Source: Pseudomonadota bacterium
GTDB lineage: Bacteria > Pseudomonadota > Gammaproteobacteria > Halothiobacillales > Halothiobacillaceae
Length of the DNA: 63,406 nt
Direction: 5' to 3'
Assembly (NCBI GenBank): GCA_021795795.1
Contig: JAJYPA010000006.1
Coordinates: 1-63,406, forward strand
The notes beneath the pieces are model-generated. The model was given only the letters and a program-made list of their open reading frames with translations. It had not been told where the DNA came from and did not search any database. Both the position numbers and the translations under genes were made by a program. Below, piece by piece: positions 7,157-15,638 of this stretch. The first letter of the stretch is position 1; the number at the start of each line of letters is the position of its first letter.

Positions 7157-10100
7157 ATGCTTAATTATATTGTTGATCTCTCATTGCGCTACAAAGTGCT
7201 GGTGCTGGTGGCGTTCGTGCTGGTGGTGATGCTGGGCGTGAAAGCCTGGCGCGAAGTACCGGTGGATGCATTTCCCGACGTGACACCGGTACAGGTGAAC
7301 ATCTATACCGAGGCGTCCGGGCTGGCCGCCGAGGATGTGGAGAAGCTGCTGACCTTTCCAGTGGAAGGCGTTATGGCTGGTCTGCCTGGAGTGGAGGAAA
7401 TACGCTCGGTTTCCTTGTTCGGGCTGTCTTATGTCAGCGTGTATTTCAAGGACAATGTGGACATCTACTTCGCCCGCCGGCTGGTGGGTGAGAAGCTACA
7501 AGAGGTCAAAAGCCGCATTCCGCAAGGCTATGGGGAGCCTGTGCTCGGCGCCAATAGTTCAGGTCTGGGACAGGTGTTCTGGTACACCATCGAAACCGCC
7601 GACAAGAAGTTATCTGAAATGGACCTGCGCACCCTGCAGGACTGGAACATTCGCCTGGTGCTGAGAACCGCACCAGGTGTCGATGACGTGATGTCGTGGG
7701 GAGGACAGGAAAAGCAATATCAGGTGCTGATCAATCCGCAAAAACTGATCAAATATGGTCTGAGCTTCAAGACCGTAATGGAGACACTTACCGCCAACAA
7801 CCGTCAAGTCGGCGGACAATATCTCGATATCGGACAGGAACAATATCTGGTGCGTGGTCTTGGCCTGGTTGGCAACGTGCGTGACATCGGCAACGTGGTA
7901 CTGGCCACCCGCGAGGGGACGCCGGTCTATGTGCGCGATGTGGCTGAAGTCAAAGAAGCGCCGTCGTTACGCTCAGGCGCAGTGACCAAGGACGGCAAGG
8001 AAGTCGTGCTGGGGATAGCGTTGCAGCGTATCGGCGAGAACGCCAAGAACGTGGTGGACGCCGTCAAGGAAAAGCTCAAGACGGTGCAGCAGTCGCTGCC
8101 AGCGGGCGTTGCTATCAATACGGTCTATGATCGTACGGAACTGGTAGATAAAGCTGTCAAAACCGCAGAAGACGCACTGATCGAAGGCTCCATACTGGTG
8201 GTTATCATCCTGTTCCTGTTTCTGGGAGAGATCCGTTCCGCAGTGGTGGTCATCATCGCCCTGCCGCTGGCCATGCTGATCAGCTTCATCCTGATGCAGC
8301 AGTGGGGTCTGTCGGCCAACCTGATGTCGCTGGCGGGTCTGGCGGTAGGGATCGGGATGATGGTGGACGGCGCCGTGGTGATGGTGGAGAACGGCTTTCG
8401 CCTGCTCTCGCACCAGACCGGCAAGGCGGTGAACAAGTCGCACGTTATCCTGGAAGCGGCGCGGGAAGTGATCAATCCTACCGCGTTTGCGATTCTGATC
8501 ATCATTGTGGTATTCCTGCCGCTGTTTTCCCTCACCGGGCTGGAAGGCAAGCTGTTCAAACCCATGGCGCTCACCATCACCTTCGCGATGGTGGGCTCCC
8601 TGTTGCTGACCATGACGCTGGTGCCGGTCATGTCGGCGCTGATCCTGAAGCCAAAGGAGGAAAAAGACACTTTCATCGTCAAGTGGGCGAAAAAACTCTA
8701 TCTGCCCTTGCTCGACTGGGCGCTGGAGAATAAGAAAAAAGTGTTTTCCGGTGCGTTGGTGCTGCTGGTGGCGTCCGTCGCGATGATTCCCTTCCTTGGT
8801 AAGGAATTCATGCCTACTTTGCAGGAAGGCGGCATCATGTTCCGAGTGACCAGCATCCCTTCCACCTCGCTCGACGAATCCATCCGCATCTCCGAGCGTC
8901 TCGAAACAGCACTGAAAACCTTCCCGCAAACGACTTCGGCCATCGCCATGATCGGACGCGCGGAAAAGGGTGAAACTTCGGACGTGAACTACATGGAAAT
9001 TCTGGTGAATCTCAAACCGCGTGACCAGTGGCCCAAAGCCATTTCCTTCCCTGATCTCTCCAAGGAAATGCAGGACAAGCTGGAACAGGTCGTGCCGACC
9101 TCGGTGATTTCGGCTACCCAGCCGATCCAGATGCGCGTCGAGGAGCTGATTTCCGGGGTGCGTGCCACGCTCGCGCTAAAACTCTACGGCGAAGACCTGA
9201 CCACCCTTGACCGCCTGTCCGGCGAACTTAAATCCGTTCTGGAGAAAGTGCCGGGTGTTGCGGACCTGTCGCTGGAAGCCAACAAAGGCAAGCCGCAGAT
9301 GGTGGTCAAGGTGAACCGGGATGAGGCAGCGCGCTACGGGATCAATGCCGACGAAATCCTCGAGGTGGTGCAGGCCGGCATCGGTGGCAAGGCTGTAAGT
9401 ACGCTGATCGACGGCGTCAAGCGCTTCGACATCCAGGTGTGGCTCGCGCCGGAATTCCGCAACAGCGTGGAAGCCATCAACAACATCCCGATCCGCACCC
9501 AAAGCGGCGCGCTGATTCCCCTTTCCAGAGTCGCCACGGTGGAACTGGATGAAGGTTATTCCTTCATCCGACGTGAACAGCTGCAACGCTACGCTGTGAT
9601 CCAGATGGACGTGAAAGGGCGCGATGTGGACAGCTTCGTGAAGGAGGCCGGCGCGAGAATCAAGCAGCAGGTGAAGCTGCCGGCCGGCTACTGGATCGAG
9701 TGGGGTGGCGCGTTCGAGAACCAGCAGCGTGCCATGGCCAAGCTGGCATTGATCGTGCCGCTCACCATCGGGCTGATCTTCATCCTGCTCTATACCGCGT
9801 TCAACTCGCTCACCTACGCGACGCTCATCATCGCCAACGTGCCGTTTGCCACCATCGGGGGGGTGATTGGGCTCGCCGTCACCGGCCAGTACCTGTCGGT
9901 GCCTTCGGCCATCGGCTTCATCGCCGTATTCGGGGTGGCGATGCTGAACGGCATCGTGCTGGTGTCGTTCCTCAATGATCAGCGACGGCAAGGGCTGTCG
10001 GTTAGAGAAGCGGTCAAGCAAGGCGCAGCGCTGCGCCTGCGGCCGGTGCTGATGACGGCCTCCATTGCCATCTTCGGCTTGGTGCCCATGCTGCTTTCCA

Positions 10101-10243
10101 GCGGCGTCGGTGCGGAAACACAACGTCCGCTGGCGACGGTGGTGGTGGGGGGGCTGTTTACTTCCACTGCATTAACGTTGCTACTGTTGCCGCTGATGTA
10201 CGAGTGGGTGGAAAACCGCCGCGAACGCAAACGGGCGAAGTAA
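7157..10243 (+). CDS. czcA: CzcA-like heavy-metal RND efflux pump
   Basis: Proton-driven inner-membrane pump of the HME-RND family, 1028 residues, the usual length. Transmembrane helix 1 begins at residue 10, with helix clusters near residues 335-530 and 865-1020, and two large periplasmic loops between. The TM4 motif region reads GIGMMVDGAVVMVENGF (about residues 398-414), holding the acidic residues needed for proton transfer. This differs from the DFG-type motif of zinc/cobalt CzcA, so the substrate may be another divalent metal or broader. The regulator next door suggests Cd, Zn or Pb. It follows czcB by nine bases. Confidence 0.92.
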   Translation: MLNYIVDLSLRYKVLVLVAFVLVVMLGVKAWREVPVDAFPDVTPVQVNIYTEASGLAAEDVEKLLTFPVEGVMAGLPGVEEIRSVSLFGLSYVSVYFKDNVDIYFARRLVGEKLQEVKSRIPQGYGEPVLGANSSGLGQVFWYTIETADKKLSEMDLRTLQDWNIRLVLRTAPGVDDVMSWGGQEKQYQVLINPQKLIKYGLSFKTVMETLTANNRQVGGQYLDIGQEQYLVRGLGLVGNVRDIGNVVLATREGTPVYVRDVAEVKEAPSLRSGAVTKDGKEVVLGIALQRIGENAKNVVDAVKEKLKTVQQSLPAGVAINTVYDRTELVDKAVKTAEDALIEGSILVVIILFLFLGEIRSAVVVIIALPLAMLISFILMQQWGLSANLMSLAGLAVGIGMMVDGAVVMVENGFRLLSHQTGKAVNKSHVILEAAREVINPTAFAILIIIVVFLPLFSLTGLEGKLFKPMALTITFAMVGSLLLTMTLVPVMSALILKPKEEKDTFIVKWAKKLYLPLLDWALENKKKVFSGALVLLVASVAMIPFLGKEFMPTLQEGGIMFRVTSIPSTSLDESIRISERLETALKTFPQTTSAIAMIGRAEKGETSDVNYMEILVNLKPRDQWPKAISFPDLSKEMQDKLEQVVPTSVISATQPIQMRVEELISGVRATLALKLYGEDLTTLDRLSGELKSVLEKVPGVADLSLEANKGKPQMVVKVNRDEAARYGINADEILEVVQAGIGGKAVSTLIDGVKRFDIQVWLAPEFRNSVEAINNIPIRTQSGALIPLSRVATVELDEGYSFIRREQLQRYAVIQMDVKGRDVDSFVKEAGARIKQQVKLPAGYWIEWGGAFENQQRAMAKLALIVPLTIGLIFILLYTAFNSLTYATLIIANVPFATIGGVIGLAVTGQYLSVPSAIGFIAVFGVAMLNGIVLVSFLNDQRRQGLSVREAVKQGAALRLRPVLMTASIAIFGLVPMLLSSGVGAETQRPLATVVVGGLFTSTALTLLLLPLMYEWVENRRERKRAK

Positions 10244-10250
10244 ACCAACA

Positions 10251-10276
10251 GCGTGCGGCCTGACTGGGCCGCACGC
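10251..10276. other. Perfect 10-bp hairpin between czcA and the PII-like gene
   Basis: GCGTGCGGCC and GGCCGCACGC flank a six-base loop, so a very stable GC-rich stem forms in the RNA between czcA and the next gene. No run of T follows, so it is unlikely to be a full terminator. It could protect the czcA message from 3' decay or lower readthrough into the PII-like gene. Confidence 0.6.
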
Positions 10277-10299
10277 AATCACCGAACAGGAGAATCCGC

Positions 10300-10647
10300 A
10301 TGAAAGAAATCAAGGCTTATATCCATAACCACCGCATCGCCGATGTGATTCACGCCCTTAAAGAATCAGGTCAATGCAATGTCGATCCGGCGAAGGGCTG
10401 TCGCAACCTCAGTGTCATCTCGGTGCAAAGCTTGCTCAAGGCAGTGGATGCCAAGGAACAACACTATTCCATCGAACTGGCTGAGGCCGTTATCAACGAG
10501 TCCAAGCTGGAGCTGATTTGTGAAGATCACCAAGTGGACGAATTGGTGGACATCATCAAACGCACCGCCCGTACCGGCCAAGCCGAGGCGGGGTGGATTT
10601 ATGTGAGCGATATCATCCGGGCAGTCCCGATTGCGGGGGTATCATGA
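10300..10647 (+). CDS. PII-like protein linked to metal efflux (PII-NG type)
   Basis: The 115-residue protein keeps the PII fold: start [19 protein letters not shown], a middle strand [18 protein letters not shown], and end [17 protein letters not shown], which matches the nucleotide-binding B and C loops of PII proteins. The T-loop region (residues 36-55) lacks the tyrosine and surrounding sequence that GlnB and GlnK use for modification, so it is not a nitrogen regulator. PII-like genes of this kind recur beside CzcA-type pumps and may bind the pump or a small ligand. The site CAGGAGAATCCGCATG supports the start. Its stop overlaps the ynfA start (ATGA). Confidence 0.8.
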   Translation: MKEIKAYIHNHRIADVIHALKESGQCNVDPAKGCRNLSVISVQSLLKAVDAKEQHYSIELAEAVINESKLELICEDHQVDELVDIIKRTARTGQAEAGWIYVSDIIRAVPIAGVS

Positions 10648-10970
10648 TATCTGCCGGCATCTATGTCATGGCGGCGTTGGCGGAAATAGTCGGCTGCTTT
10701 GCTTTCTGGGCGTGGCTGCGCCTGGGTAAATCGGCTGGCTGGTTGTTGCCCGGAGTGGTGAGTTTGATGATCTTTGCATGGCTGCTCACCCGGATCGACT
10801 CCGCTTCCGCCGGCAGGGCATATGCCACCTATGGCGGTGTGTATATTGCAGCATCGCTGGTCTGGCTATGGCTGGCAGAAGGGGTACGCCCAGATCGGTG
10901 GGACTTGCTCGGTGCCTCGATATGCCTCTTGGGTGCATCCGTCATCTTGTTCGGGCCAAGAACAGTGTGA
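10644..10970 (+). CDS. ynfA: YnfA/UPF0060 small membrane protein
   Basis: This intact 108-residue member has four transmembrane helices. Conserved family stretches are visible: [27 protein letters not shown] and [23 protein letters not shown]0060 resembles small multidrug-resistance transporters, and a drug- or cation-export role is possible. The ATG at 10644 sits in a four-base overlap with the PII-like stop, so it belongs to the czc operon. It is a diverged relative of the broken copy beside cadR; the first helix and last helix differ the most. Confidence 0.85.
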   Translation: MISAGIYVMAALAEIVGCFAFWAWLRLGKSAGWLLPGVVSLMIFAWLLTRIDSASAGRAYATYGGVYIAASLVWLWLAEGVRPDRWDLLGASICLLGASVILFGPRTV

Positions 10971-11194
10971 AAGTCTGGCGTGCGATGAACTTTAAACGTT
11001 TGAATCCGTATATAATTTCTGCAATTCGATAGATACATCTTACCCGCCAATAGGTACTGATAGATTGACTCCTGATATTGAATGACTATCGGAAATCGAA
11101 TGTCTCAGATCGGTCAACTAATTTCGATTACATCATTTCAGGTATGATGCTTTATTACTATAATTTTACTGAAATTGAGTCAGGTTAAAAATCT

Positions 11195-11276
11195 AGTATG
11201 AAACTTTATTCATTTTTGAGTAATTTTTCTAACAGTAGAATATGACTTTCAGAGGTGTTCAGTATGAAACTTTATT
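11195..11276 (+). repeat. Duplicated start region ahead of darP
   Basis: The 16-base string AGTATGAAACTTTATT occurs at 11195-11210 and again at 11261-11276, 66 bases apart. The second copy contains the likely darP start codon. The first starts a frame that stops after a few codons (MKLYSFLS). The surrounding 10971-11263 gap is AT-rich and otherwise shows only weak promoter-like boxes (TTGAGT at about 11176 with TATGAA 16 bases on). The first copy could be a decoy or leader start. Confidence 0.6.
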
Positions 11277-11878
11277 ACTCGCCTACATTTATGAGTGATC
11301 GTCGTTTTTACGCGGCCAAAAAAGCGCATGAGCAGAAAGCGCATCAACAGGATGTGCCGGAAGATGCCGACTTCGAGCCCAGCAAGACTGAGCGCAAGCG
11401 CGAAGCGCATGCCGCCCGCGATCTCGGCGCTGAGCTTTGTGCATTGAGCGATGCGCAACTGGCGGCTTTCCCGCTGTCCGATTCGTTGCTGGCGGCCATT
11501 GGCGAATCGCGGAATATCCATGCACACGGCGCCCGCAAACGCCATCTTCAATATATCGGCAAGCTCATGCGCCAGCACGATGTGGTCGCCATTGAGGCCG
11601 AGTTGAACCGGATCGATCCGGATGCGCCCCAAAATATTCGTTTGCAGCATGAGAGCGAGCGTTGGCGCGAACGTTTATTGTCGGATGATGCCGCTGCGGT
11701 AACGGATTTCATTTCAAGTTATCCCCAGGTGGATATTCAGGCTTTGCGGCATCTGCTGCGCCAGGTCGCCAAGGAGCGGGCAGAGCAGAAACCACCCCGG
11801 TATTTCCGCGAACTGTTTCGTCTGGTGCGGGATACCTTAAGTCAGACGGAAGAACAGGCCAGTGGACACGATGCCTGA
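11264..11878 (+). CDS. darP: DarP/YjgA, 50S ribosome assembly factor
   Basis: DarP (YjgA, UPF0307) helps mature the 50S subunit near the peptidyl-transferase centre. The 204 residues show the family pattern: KTERKREAHAARDLGAEL (about residues 43-60), LSDAQLAAFPLSDSLLAAI, then RKRHLQYIGKLMR, all rich in basic residues. The N-terminal 40 residues diverge from the usual start. ATG at 11264 follows AGAGGTG at good spacing; a GTG at 11255 would add three residues. It probably stands alone, with ugd 27 bases downstream. Confidence 0.88.
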   Translation: MKLYYSPTFMSDRRFYAAKKAHEQKAHQQDVPEDADFEPSKTERKREAHAARDLGAELCALSDAQLAAFPLSDSLLAAIGESRNIHAHGARKRHLQYIGKLMRQHDVVAIEAELNRIDPDAPQNIRLQHESERWRERLLSDDAAAVTDFISSYPQVDIQALRHLLRQVAKERAEQKPPRYFRELFRLVRDTLSQTEEQASGHDA

Positions 11879-11905
11879 CAAAAGATTACGAAGAGACGCT
11901 GATCG

Positions 11906-13252
11906 ATGAAGATTACGATTTTTGGCACAGGGTATGTGGGGCTGGTCACGGGCGCGTGTCTGGCTGAAGTTGGGCATAACGTTCTGTGTGTTGATGTCGA
12001 CGAAAGCAAGATCGAGCGCTTGAAGCAGGGGATTATCCCGATTTTTGAGCCGGGGCTTGAAACCATCGTGCGGGATAATTTCAATCAGGGGCGTCTGCAT
12101 TTCACGACCAGTGCGCGTGAGGCGGTCGAATTTGGTGACGTGCAGTTTATCGCCGTTGGCACACCGCCAGATGAGGATGGTTCCGCCGATCTGCAATATG
12201 TTCGCGCTGTGGCGCGCTCGATCGGCGAGGCGATGACCTCGACGAAGATCGTCGTCAACAAATCCACTGTCCCGGTCGGAACAGGCGATAAAGTCCGAGC
12301 GGAAATCAGTACGGCGCTGGCCGAACGGGGACTGTCCATCGATTTCGATGTCGTATCGAATCCTGAGTTTCTCAAGGAAGGTGCAGCGGTCAATGACTTC
12401 ATGAAGCCGGACCGGATCATCATCGGCACCACAAACCCCGCGAGTGAAAAGCGGATGCGCGAACTGTACGCCCCGTTCAACCGCAACCATGATCGAATGA
12501 TCGTGATGGATTTGCGTTCGGCCGAACTGACGAAATATGCGGCGAACGCCATGCTGGCAACCAAGATCAGCTTCATGAATGAGTTGGCTAATCTCGCGGA
12601 ACGCCTGGGTGCCGACATCGAGCAGGTGCGGATCGGCATCGGTTCTGATCCACGCATCGGCTACCACTTCATCTACCCCGGCTGCGGTTATGGTGGCTCA
12701 TGCTTTCCCAAGGATGTTCAAGCGCTGCACCGCACCGCCCGTGACGTTGGCTACAACGCCGAACTCCTCGCTGCGGTCGAGTCGGTCAATGACCGGCAGA
12801 AAGTCAAATTGTTCGATCTGATCGTGCGCCATTACGGCGGGCAGGAGGCATTGGCTGGCAAAACCTTCGCTTTGTGGGGGCTGGCATTCAAGCCGAATAC
12901 CGATGACATGCGCGCCGCACCGGCTCGCGAGGTGATGGCCGCCTTGTGGGCAGCCGGTGCCAAAGTCCAGGCTTATGATCCGGAGGCCATGGAAGAAACC
13001 CAGCGTATCTACGGCCAACGAGATGATCTGCTTTTGTGTGGAACACGTGACTCAGCCTTGAAAGGAGCAGATGCCCTGATTGTCTGCACAGAATGGAAGG
13101 CGTTCCGTGCGCCGGATTTCGCTCTAATGGCCAGTGCGCTCAAGGAAAAGCTGATCTTCGATGGACGCAATGTCTATGATCCCAAGCGCTTGGCCGAAGA
13201 TAATTGGCTTTACTACGGCATTGGTCGTGGCCTGAGTATTTCAGCGCGCTGA
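11906..13252 (+). CDS. ugd: UDP-glucose 6-dehydrogenase
   Basis: Oxidises UDP-glucose twice with NAD+ to UDP-glucuronate, a precursor for capsule, exopolysaccharide or lipid A sugars. The NAD-binding motif [19 protein letters not shown] is at residues 6-24, [11 protein letters not shown] with the catalytic Lys/Asn region is at about 154-164, and the catalytic cysteine lies in [13 protein letters not shown] near residue 266. At 448 residues it has the normal bacterial length. It follows darP closely but no polysaccharide genes are nearby, so the sink for UDP-glucuronate is not visible here. Confidence 0.95.
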   Translation: MKITIFGTGYVGLVTGACLAEVGHNVLCVDVDESKIERLKQGIIPIFEPGLETIVRDNFNQGRLHFTTSAREAVEFGDVQFIAVGTPPDEDGSADLQYVRAVARSIGEAMTSTKIVVNKSTVPVGTGDKVRAEISTALAERGLSIDFDVVSNPEFLKEGAAVNDFMKPDRIIIGTTNPASEKRMRELYAPFNRNHDRMIVMDLRSAELTKYAANAMLATKISFMNELANLAERLGADIEQVRIGIGSDPRIGYHFIYPGCGYGGSCFPKDVQALHRTARDVGYNAELLAAVESVNDRQKVKLFDLIVRHYGGQEALAGKTFALWGLAFKPNTDDMRAAPAREVMAALWAAGAKVQAYDPEAMEETQRIYGQRDDLLLCGTRDSALKGADALIVCTEWKAFRAPDFALMASALKEKLIFDGRNVYDPKRLAEDNWLYYGIGRGLSISAR

Positions 13253-13269
13253 ATCGACGTCGAGGGATG

Positions 13270-14811
13270 TCATGTCTGAGGTTTTTGCGTCACATCGGCT
13301 AAATGACGCGCGGCCTGGGCGCGGATGAGGGCGCGTTCTTCCGCCGATTTGCGTTGCAGGTTCTTGACCTGCAGGGCAAGACGGGGGTGCTGGGCAAAGC
13401 GCTTTTCGTGTCGGTCCAGAAAGTCCCAGTACAGGGTCGTGAACGGGCAGGCCTTCGCACCCACCGCCTCCTTGGGATTGAACGGGCAGTGCTTGCAATA
13501 ATTGCTCATCCGATCGATATAGCTGCCACTGGCGATATAGGGCTTGGATGCCATGATCCCGCCATCGGCGAACTGGCTCATGCCCATCACATTCGGTATT
13601 TCAACCCATTCCACGGCATCGACGTAGACAGCCAGATACCATTCATGCACAGCCCGAGGTCGAACGCCTGCCAGCAGGCAATACAGACCGGTGACCATCA
13701 ACCGTTGAATATGGTGGGCGTAACCCGTACGTAAAGTCTGGCCGATTGTCTGGCTCAGACAGTAGGCCGGTGTGTCGCCCGTCCAGAAAAAATCCGGTAA
13801 ATCATGCCGGGCGTCCAATGCATTCATGTCGAGCCATTGATCGCCATAATGGGCATAAAGCCCGCGGACATATTCCCGCCAGCCCAGTATCTGCCGGATG
13901 AATCCTTCCGCCGCGGCCAGTGGCACTTGCCCCTGATGGTAAGCCGCTTCGGCGGCACGGCAAACGGTAGCCGGATCGATGAGCTTGAGGTTGAGCGCGG
14001 CTGAGAGTCTGCTGTGATATAGCCATGGCTCATCCGTCCACATCGCGTCCTGATAGTGACCGAACAGCGGCAGTCGATGGGTGATGAAGTCTGCGAGGGC
14101 GGCTTCGGCCTGCTCTGGCGTGACCGGCCAGTCGAACCCGTCCAATGCGCCCGGGTGCTTCGGAAAATGGCGTTCTACGGTTTCGATGACCAGTTGGGTA
14201 ATGGCATCGGCTGGAAAGCCGATAGGCGTGGGCAATAAGCCAGGCCCGCGTGCATCGAAGGCTTCACGATTCTGCGCATCGAAATTCCACGTGCCACCGA
14301 TGGGCTGGTCATCATCCATCAAAAGAGCAGTCTGCTGGCGAAGCTGGCGGTACCAATACTCCAGTCGCAAGGATTTACGGCCCTTTGCCCAGTCTGAAAA
14401 CTGGTTCTCGGTGGCGATAAAATGTCGGTCCGGATAGATTTTCCAAGGCACTTTATGACTATCACAAGTGGCTTTCATTGCATGATTCAGGCGTTCGGCA
14501 CCGGCCGATACCCAGATAACCTGCTGCGGTAGATGCGCCACGATGGCCGCGGCAAGGGCATCGGCCAACTGCCCATAAGGATGTGCGCCGAACAGGGCGT
14601 AGTGAACCGTTATACCTTCGCTTCTCAGGGCCGCGGCAAAATGTCGCATGGCACTGAAGAACAGGGCAATACGCAGCTTGTGCGACCAGACATGGGCGGC
14701 CTCACCGGTTGCCTCGGCCATGAATACTGCATCCTGGTCAGGATCGAAGACATCGAAAACCGCGCTGTTGCGGTTGAGTTGATCTCCCAGAACGACAATG
14801 AGTTGGCGCAC
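13270..14811 (-). CDS. Iron-sulfur bacterial photolyase (PhrB-type, (6-4) class)
   Basis: FAD-dependent, light-driven repair enzyme of the FeS-BCP group, which in tested members repairs (6-4) photoproducts. The N-terminal domain begins RQLIVVLGDQLNRNSAVFD, typical of the deoxyribodipyrimidine photolyase-related family. The FAD-binding half has EWVEIPNVMGMSQFADGG and then SNYCKHCPFNPKEAVG and AKACPFTTLYWDF, with three of the cluster-binding cysteines. The 513 residues match the family. It is the last gene of a minus-strand unit behind a BLUF sensor and DUF2256, the latter a regular partner of these photolyases. A relic of a second such gene lies near 47300. Confidence 0.92.
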   Translation of the reverse strand: MRQLIVVLGDQLNRNSAVFDVFDPDQDAVFMAEATGEAAHVWSHKLRIALFFSAMRHFAAALRSEGITVHYALFGAHPYGQLADALAAAIVAHLPQQVIWVSAGAERLNHAMKATCDSHKVPWKIYPDRHFIATENQFSDWAKGRKSLRLEYWYRQLRQQTALLMDDDQPIGGTWNFDAQNREAFDARGPGLLPTPIGFPADAITQLVIETVERHFPKHPGALDGFDWPVTPEQAEAALADFITHRLPLFGHYQDAMWTDEPWLYHSRLSAALNLKLIDPATVCRAAEAAYHQGQVPLAAAEGFIRQILGWREYVRGLYAHYGDQWLDMNALDARHDLPDFFWTGDTPAYCLSQTIGQTLRTGYAHHIQRLMVTGLYCLLAGVRPRAVHEWYLAVYVDAVEWVEIPNVMGMSQFADGGIMASKPYIASGSYIDRMSNYCKHCPFNPKEAVGAKACPFTTLYWDFLDRHEKRFAQHPRLALQVKNLQRKSAEERALIRAQAARHLADVTQKPQT

Positions 14812-14821
14812 GATTTTTACC

Positions 14822-15019
14822 TTAGCGTTGTTCGGGCTGCGCCGACTTTGCCAGCGCTCGGCACTTATCGGAACAATATTTCAGGTTCGGCCAATCCCGT
14901 GCCCATTTCTTGCGCCAGGTGAAGGGGCGCTGGCAATAACAACAGGTTTTCCGGGGTAGTAAGTGCTTGTCATTCGACCTACGTTTGATTGAACTCTCGT
15001 GCATCGAACCATTAGCCAT
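14822..15019 (-). CDS. DUF2256 small zinc-finger-like protein
   Basis: The 65-residue protein has the DUF2256 pattern [18 protein letters not shown] followed by YCSDKC. Four cysteines, in CxxC and CxxxC spacing, suit a metal ion. The family is found next to photolyase and cryptochrome genes, and its role is unknown. It lies between the BLUF gene, with which its start overlaps by eight bases, and the photolyase, ten bases downstream, so the three are almost surely one transcript. Confidence 0.88.
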   Translation of the reverse strand: MANGSMHESSIKRRSNDKHLLPRKTCCYCQRPFTWRKKWARDWPNLKYCSDKCRALAKSAQPEQR

Positions 15020-15443
15020 TGTTCGATTTGATTAGCGGGACGTTGTCAATGAAGGCCAGCATCAAGGCCGCTGCGGAGTCGCCGCTCAGGGTGTACGGAT
15101 CAAAGGTGTCGGTGCCGCTGTATTCATAAAAAGTGGCTTTGTTGATTGATCCCTCGCCGAGATAGCCCATGTTCCAGTCCGCAAACTGGCGTTTGACGAT
15201 TTCCCGATAGTCCAGCAACACGGGGGCGGTGTGCCGCGGATCCTGGCTGATCCGCGCAAAGCGCTCGTTGACGGCCAAGCGCTCACCTTCAAGCCATTGC
15301 AGGAAAAAACCGGAATTGAACATCAACAAACCGGATACGCCTCGGGGTTTGTTGTTGCGTTGCGAGGCGGCCAGAATATCCTTGATGGCACGATAATCTA
15401 AATCAGGCGCGAGCCTGGAAACGTAGATGAGACGAACAAGCAT
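15012..15443 (-). CDS. BLUF-domain blue-light sensor
   Basis: BLUF proteins bind FAD non-covalently and switch hydrogen bonding on blue light. This one is a single domain of 143 residues. The key tyrosine is in LIYVSRL (Tyr7), the flavin-contacting Asn and Gln lie in [16 protein letters not shown] and FFLQWLEGE, and the semi-conserved Trp is in [11 protein letters not shown]-terminal tail of about 45 residues forms capping helices and carries no output domain, so it must act through a partner. Its place at the head of the photolyase unit suggests that light sensing and DNA repair are linked. A TAGGAG site precedes the ATG. Confidence 0.92.
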   Translation of the reverse strand: MLVRLIYVSRLAPDLDYRAIKDILAASQRNNKPRGVSGLLMFNSGFFLQWLEGERLAVNERFARISQDPRHTAPVLLDYREIVKRQFADWNMGYLGEGSINKATFYEYSGTDTFDPYTLSGDSAAALMLAFIDNVPLIKSNNG

Positions 15444-15638
15444 GGATTACTCCTATCAATTTTAAGTTGTACTAGACTTATACAATATTTATTCAACCAG
15501 TGCTTGAATTGTTTGGTCGGGAACAGGTGCGCAAGCGACCAGAAAAACCTGAGAAAGAAATCACGGCGAATGGGTGTGAGTAGTTCAGGCTCAACAAGCT
15601 ACAATACGGTCTTGTTAAGTGTTATTGAGTCAATGTGA

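Noticed and set aside
7973..10123. Long antisense frames opposite czcA
   Set aside because: They are His/Gln/Arg-rich mirror readings of a GC-rich gene, lack ribosome sites and match no family.
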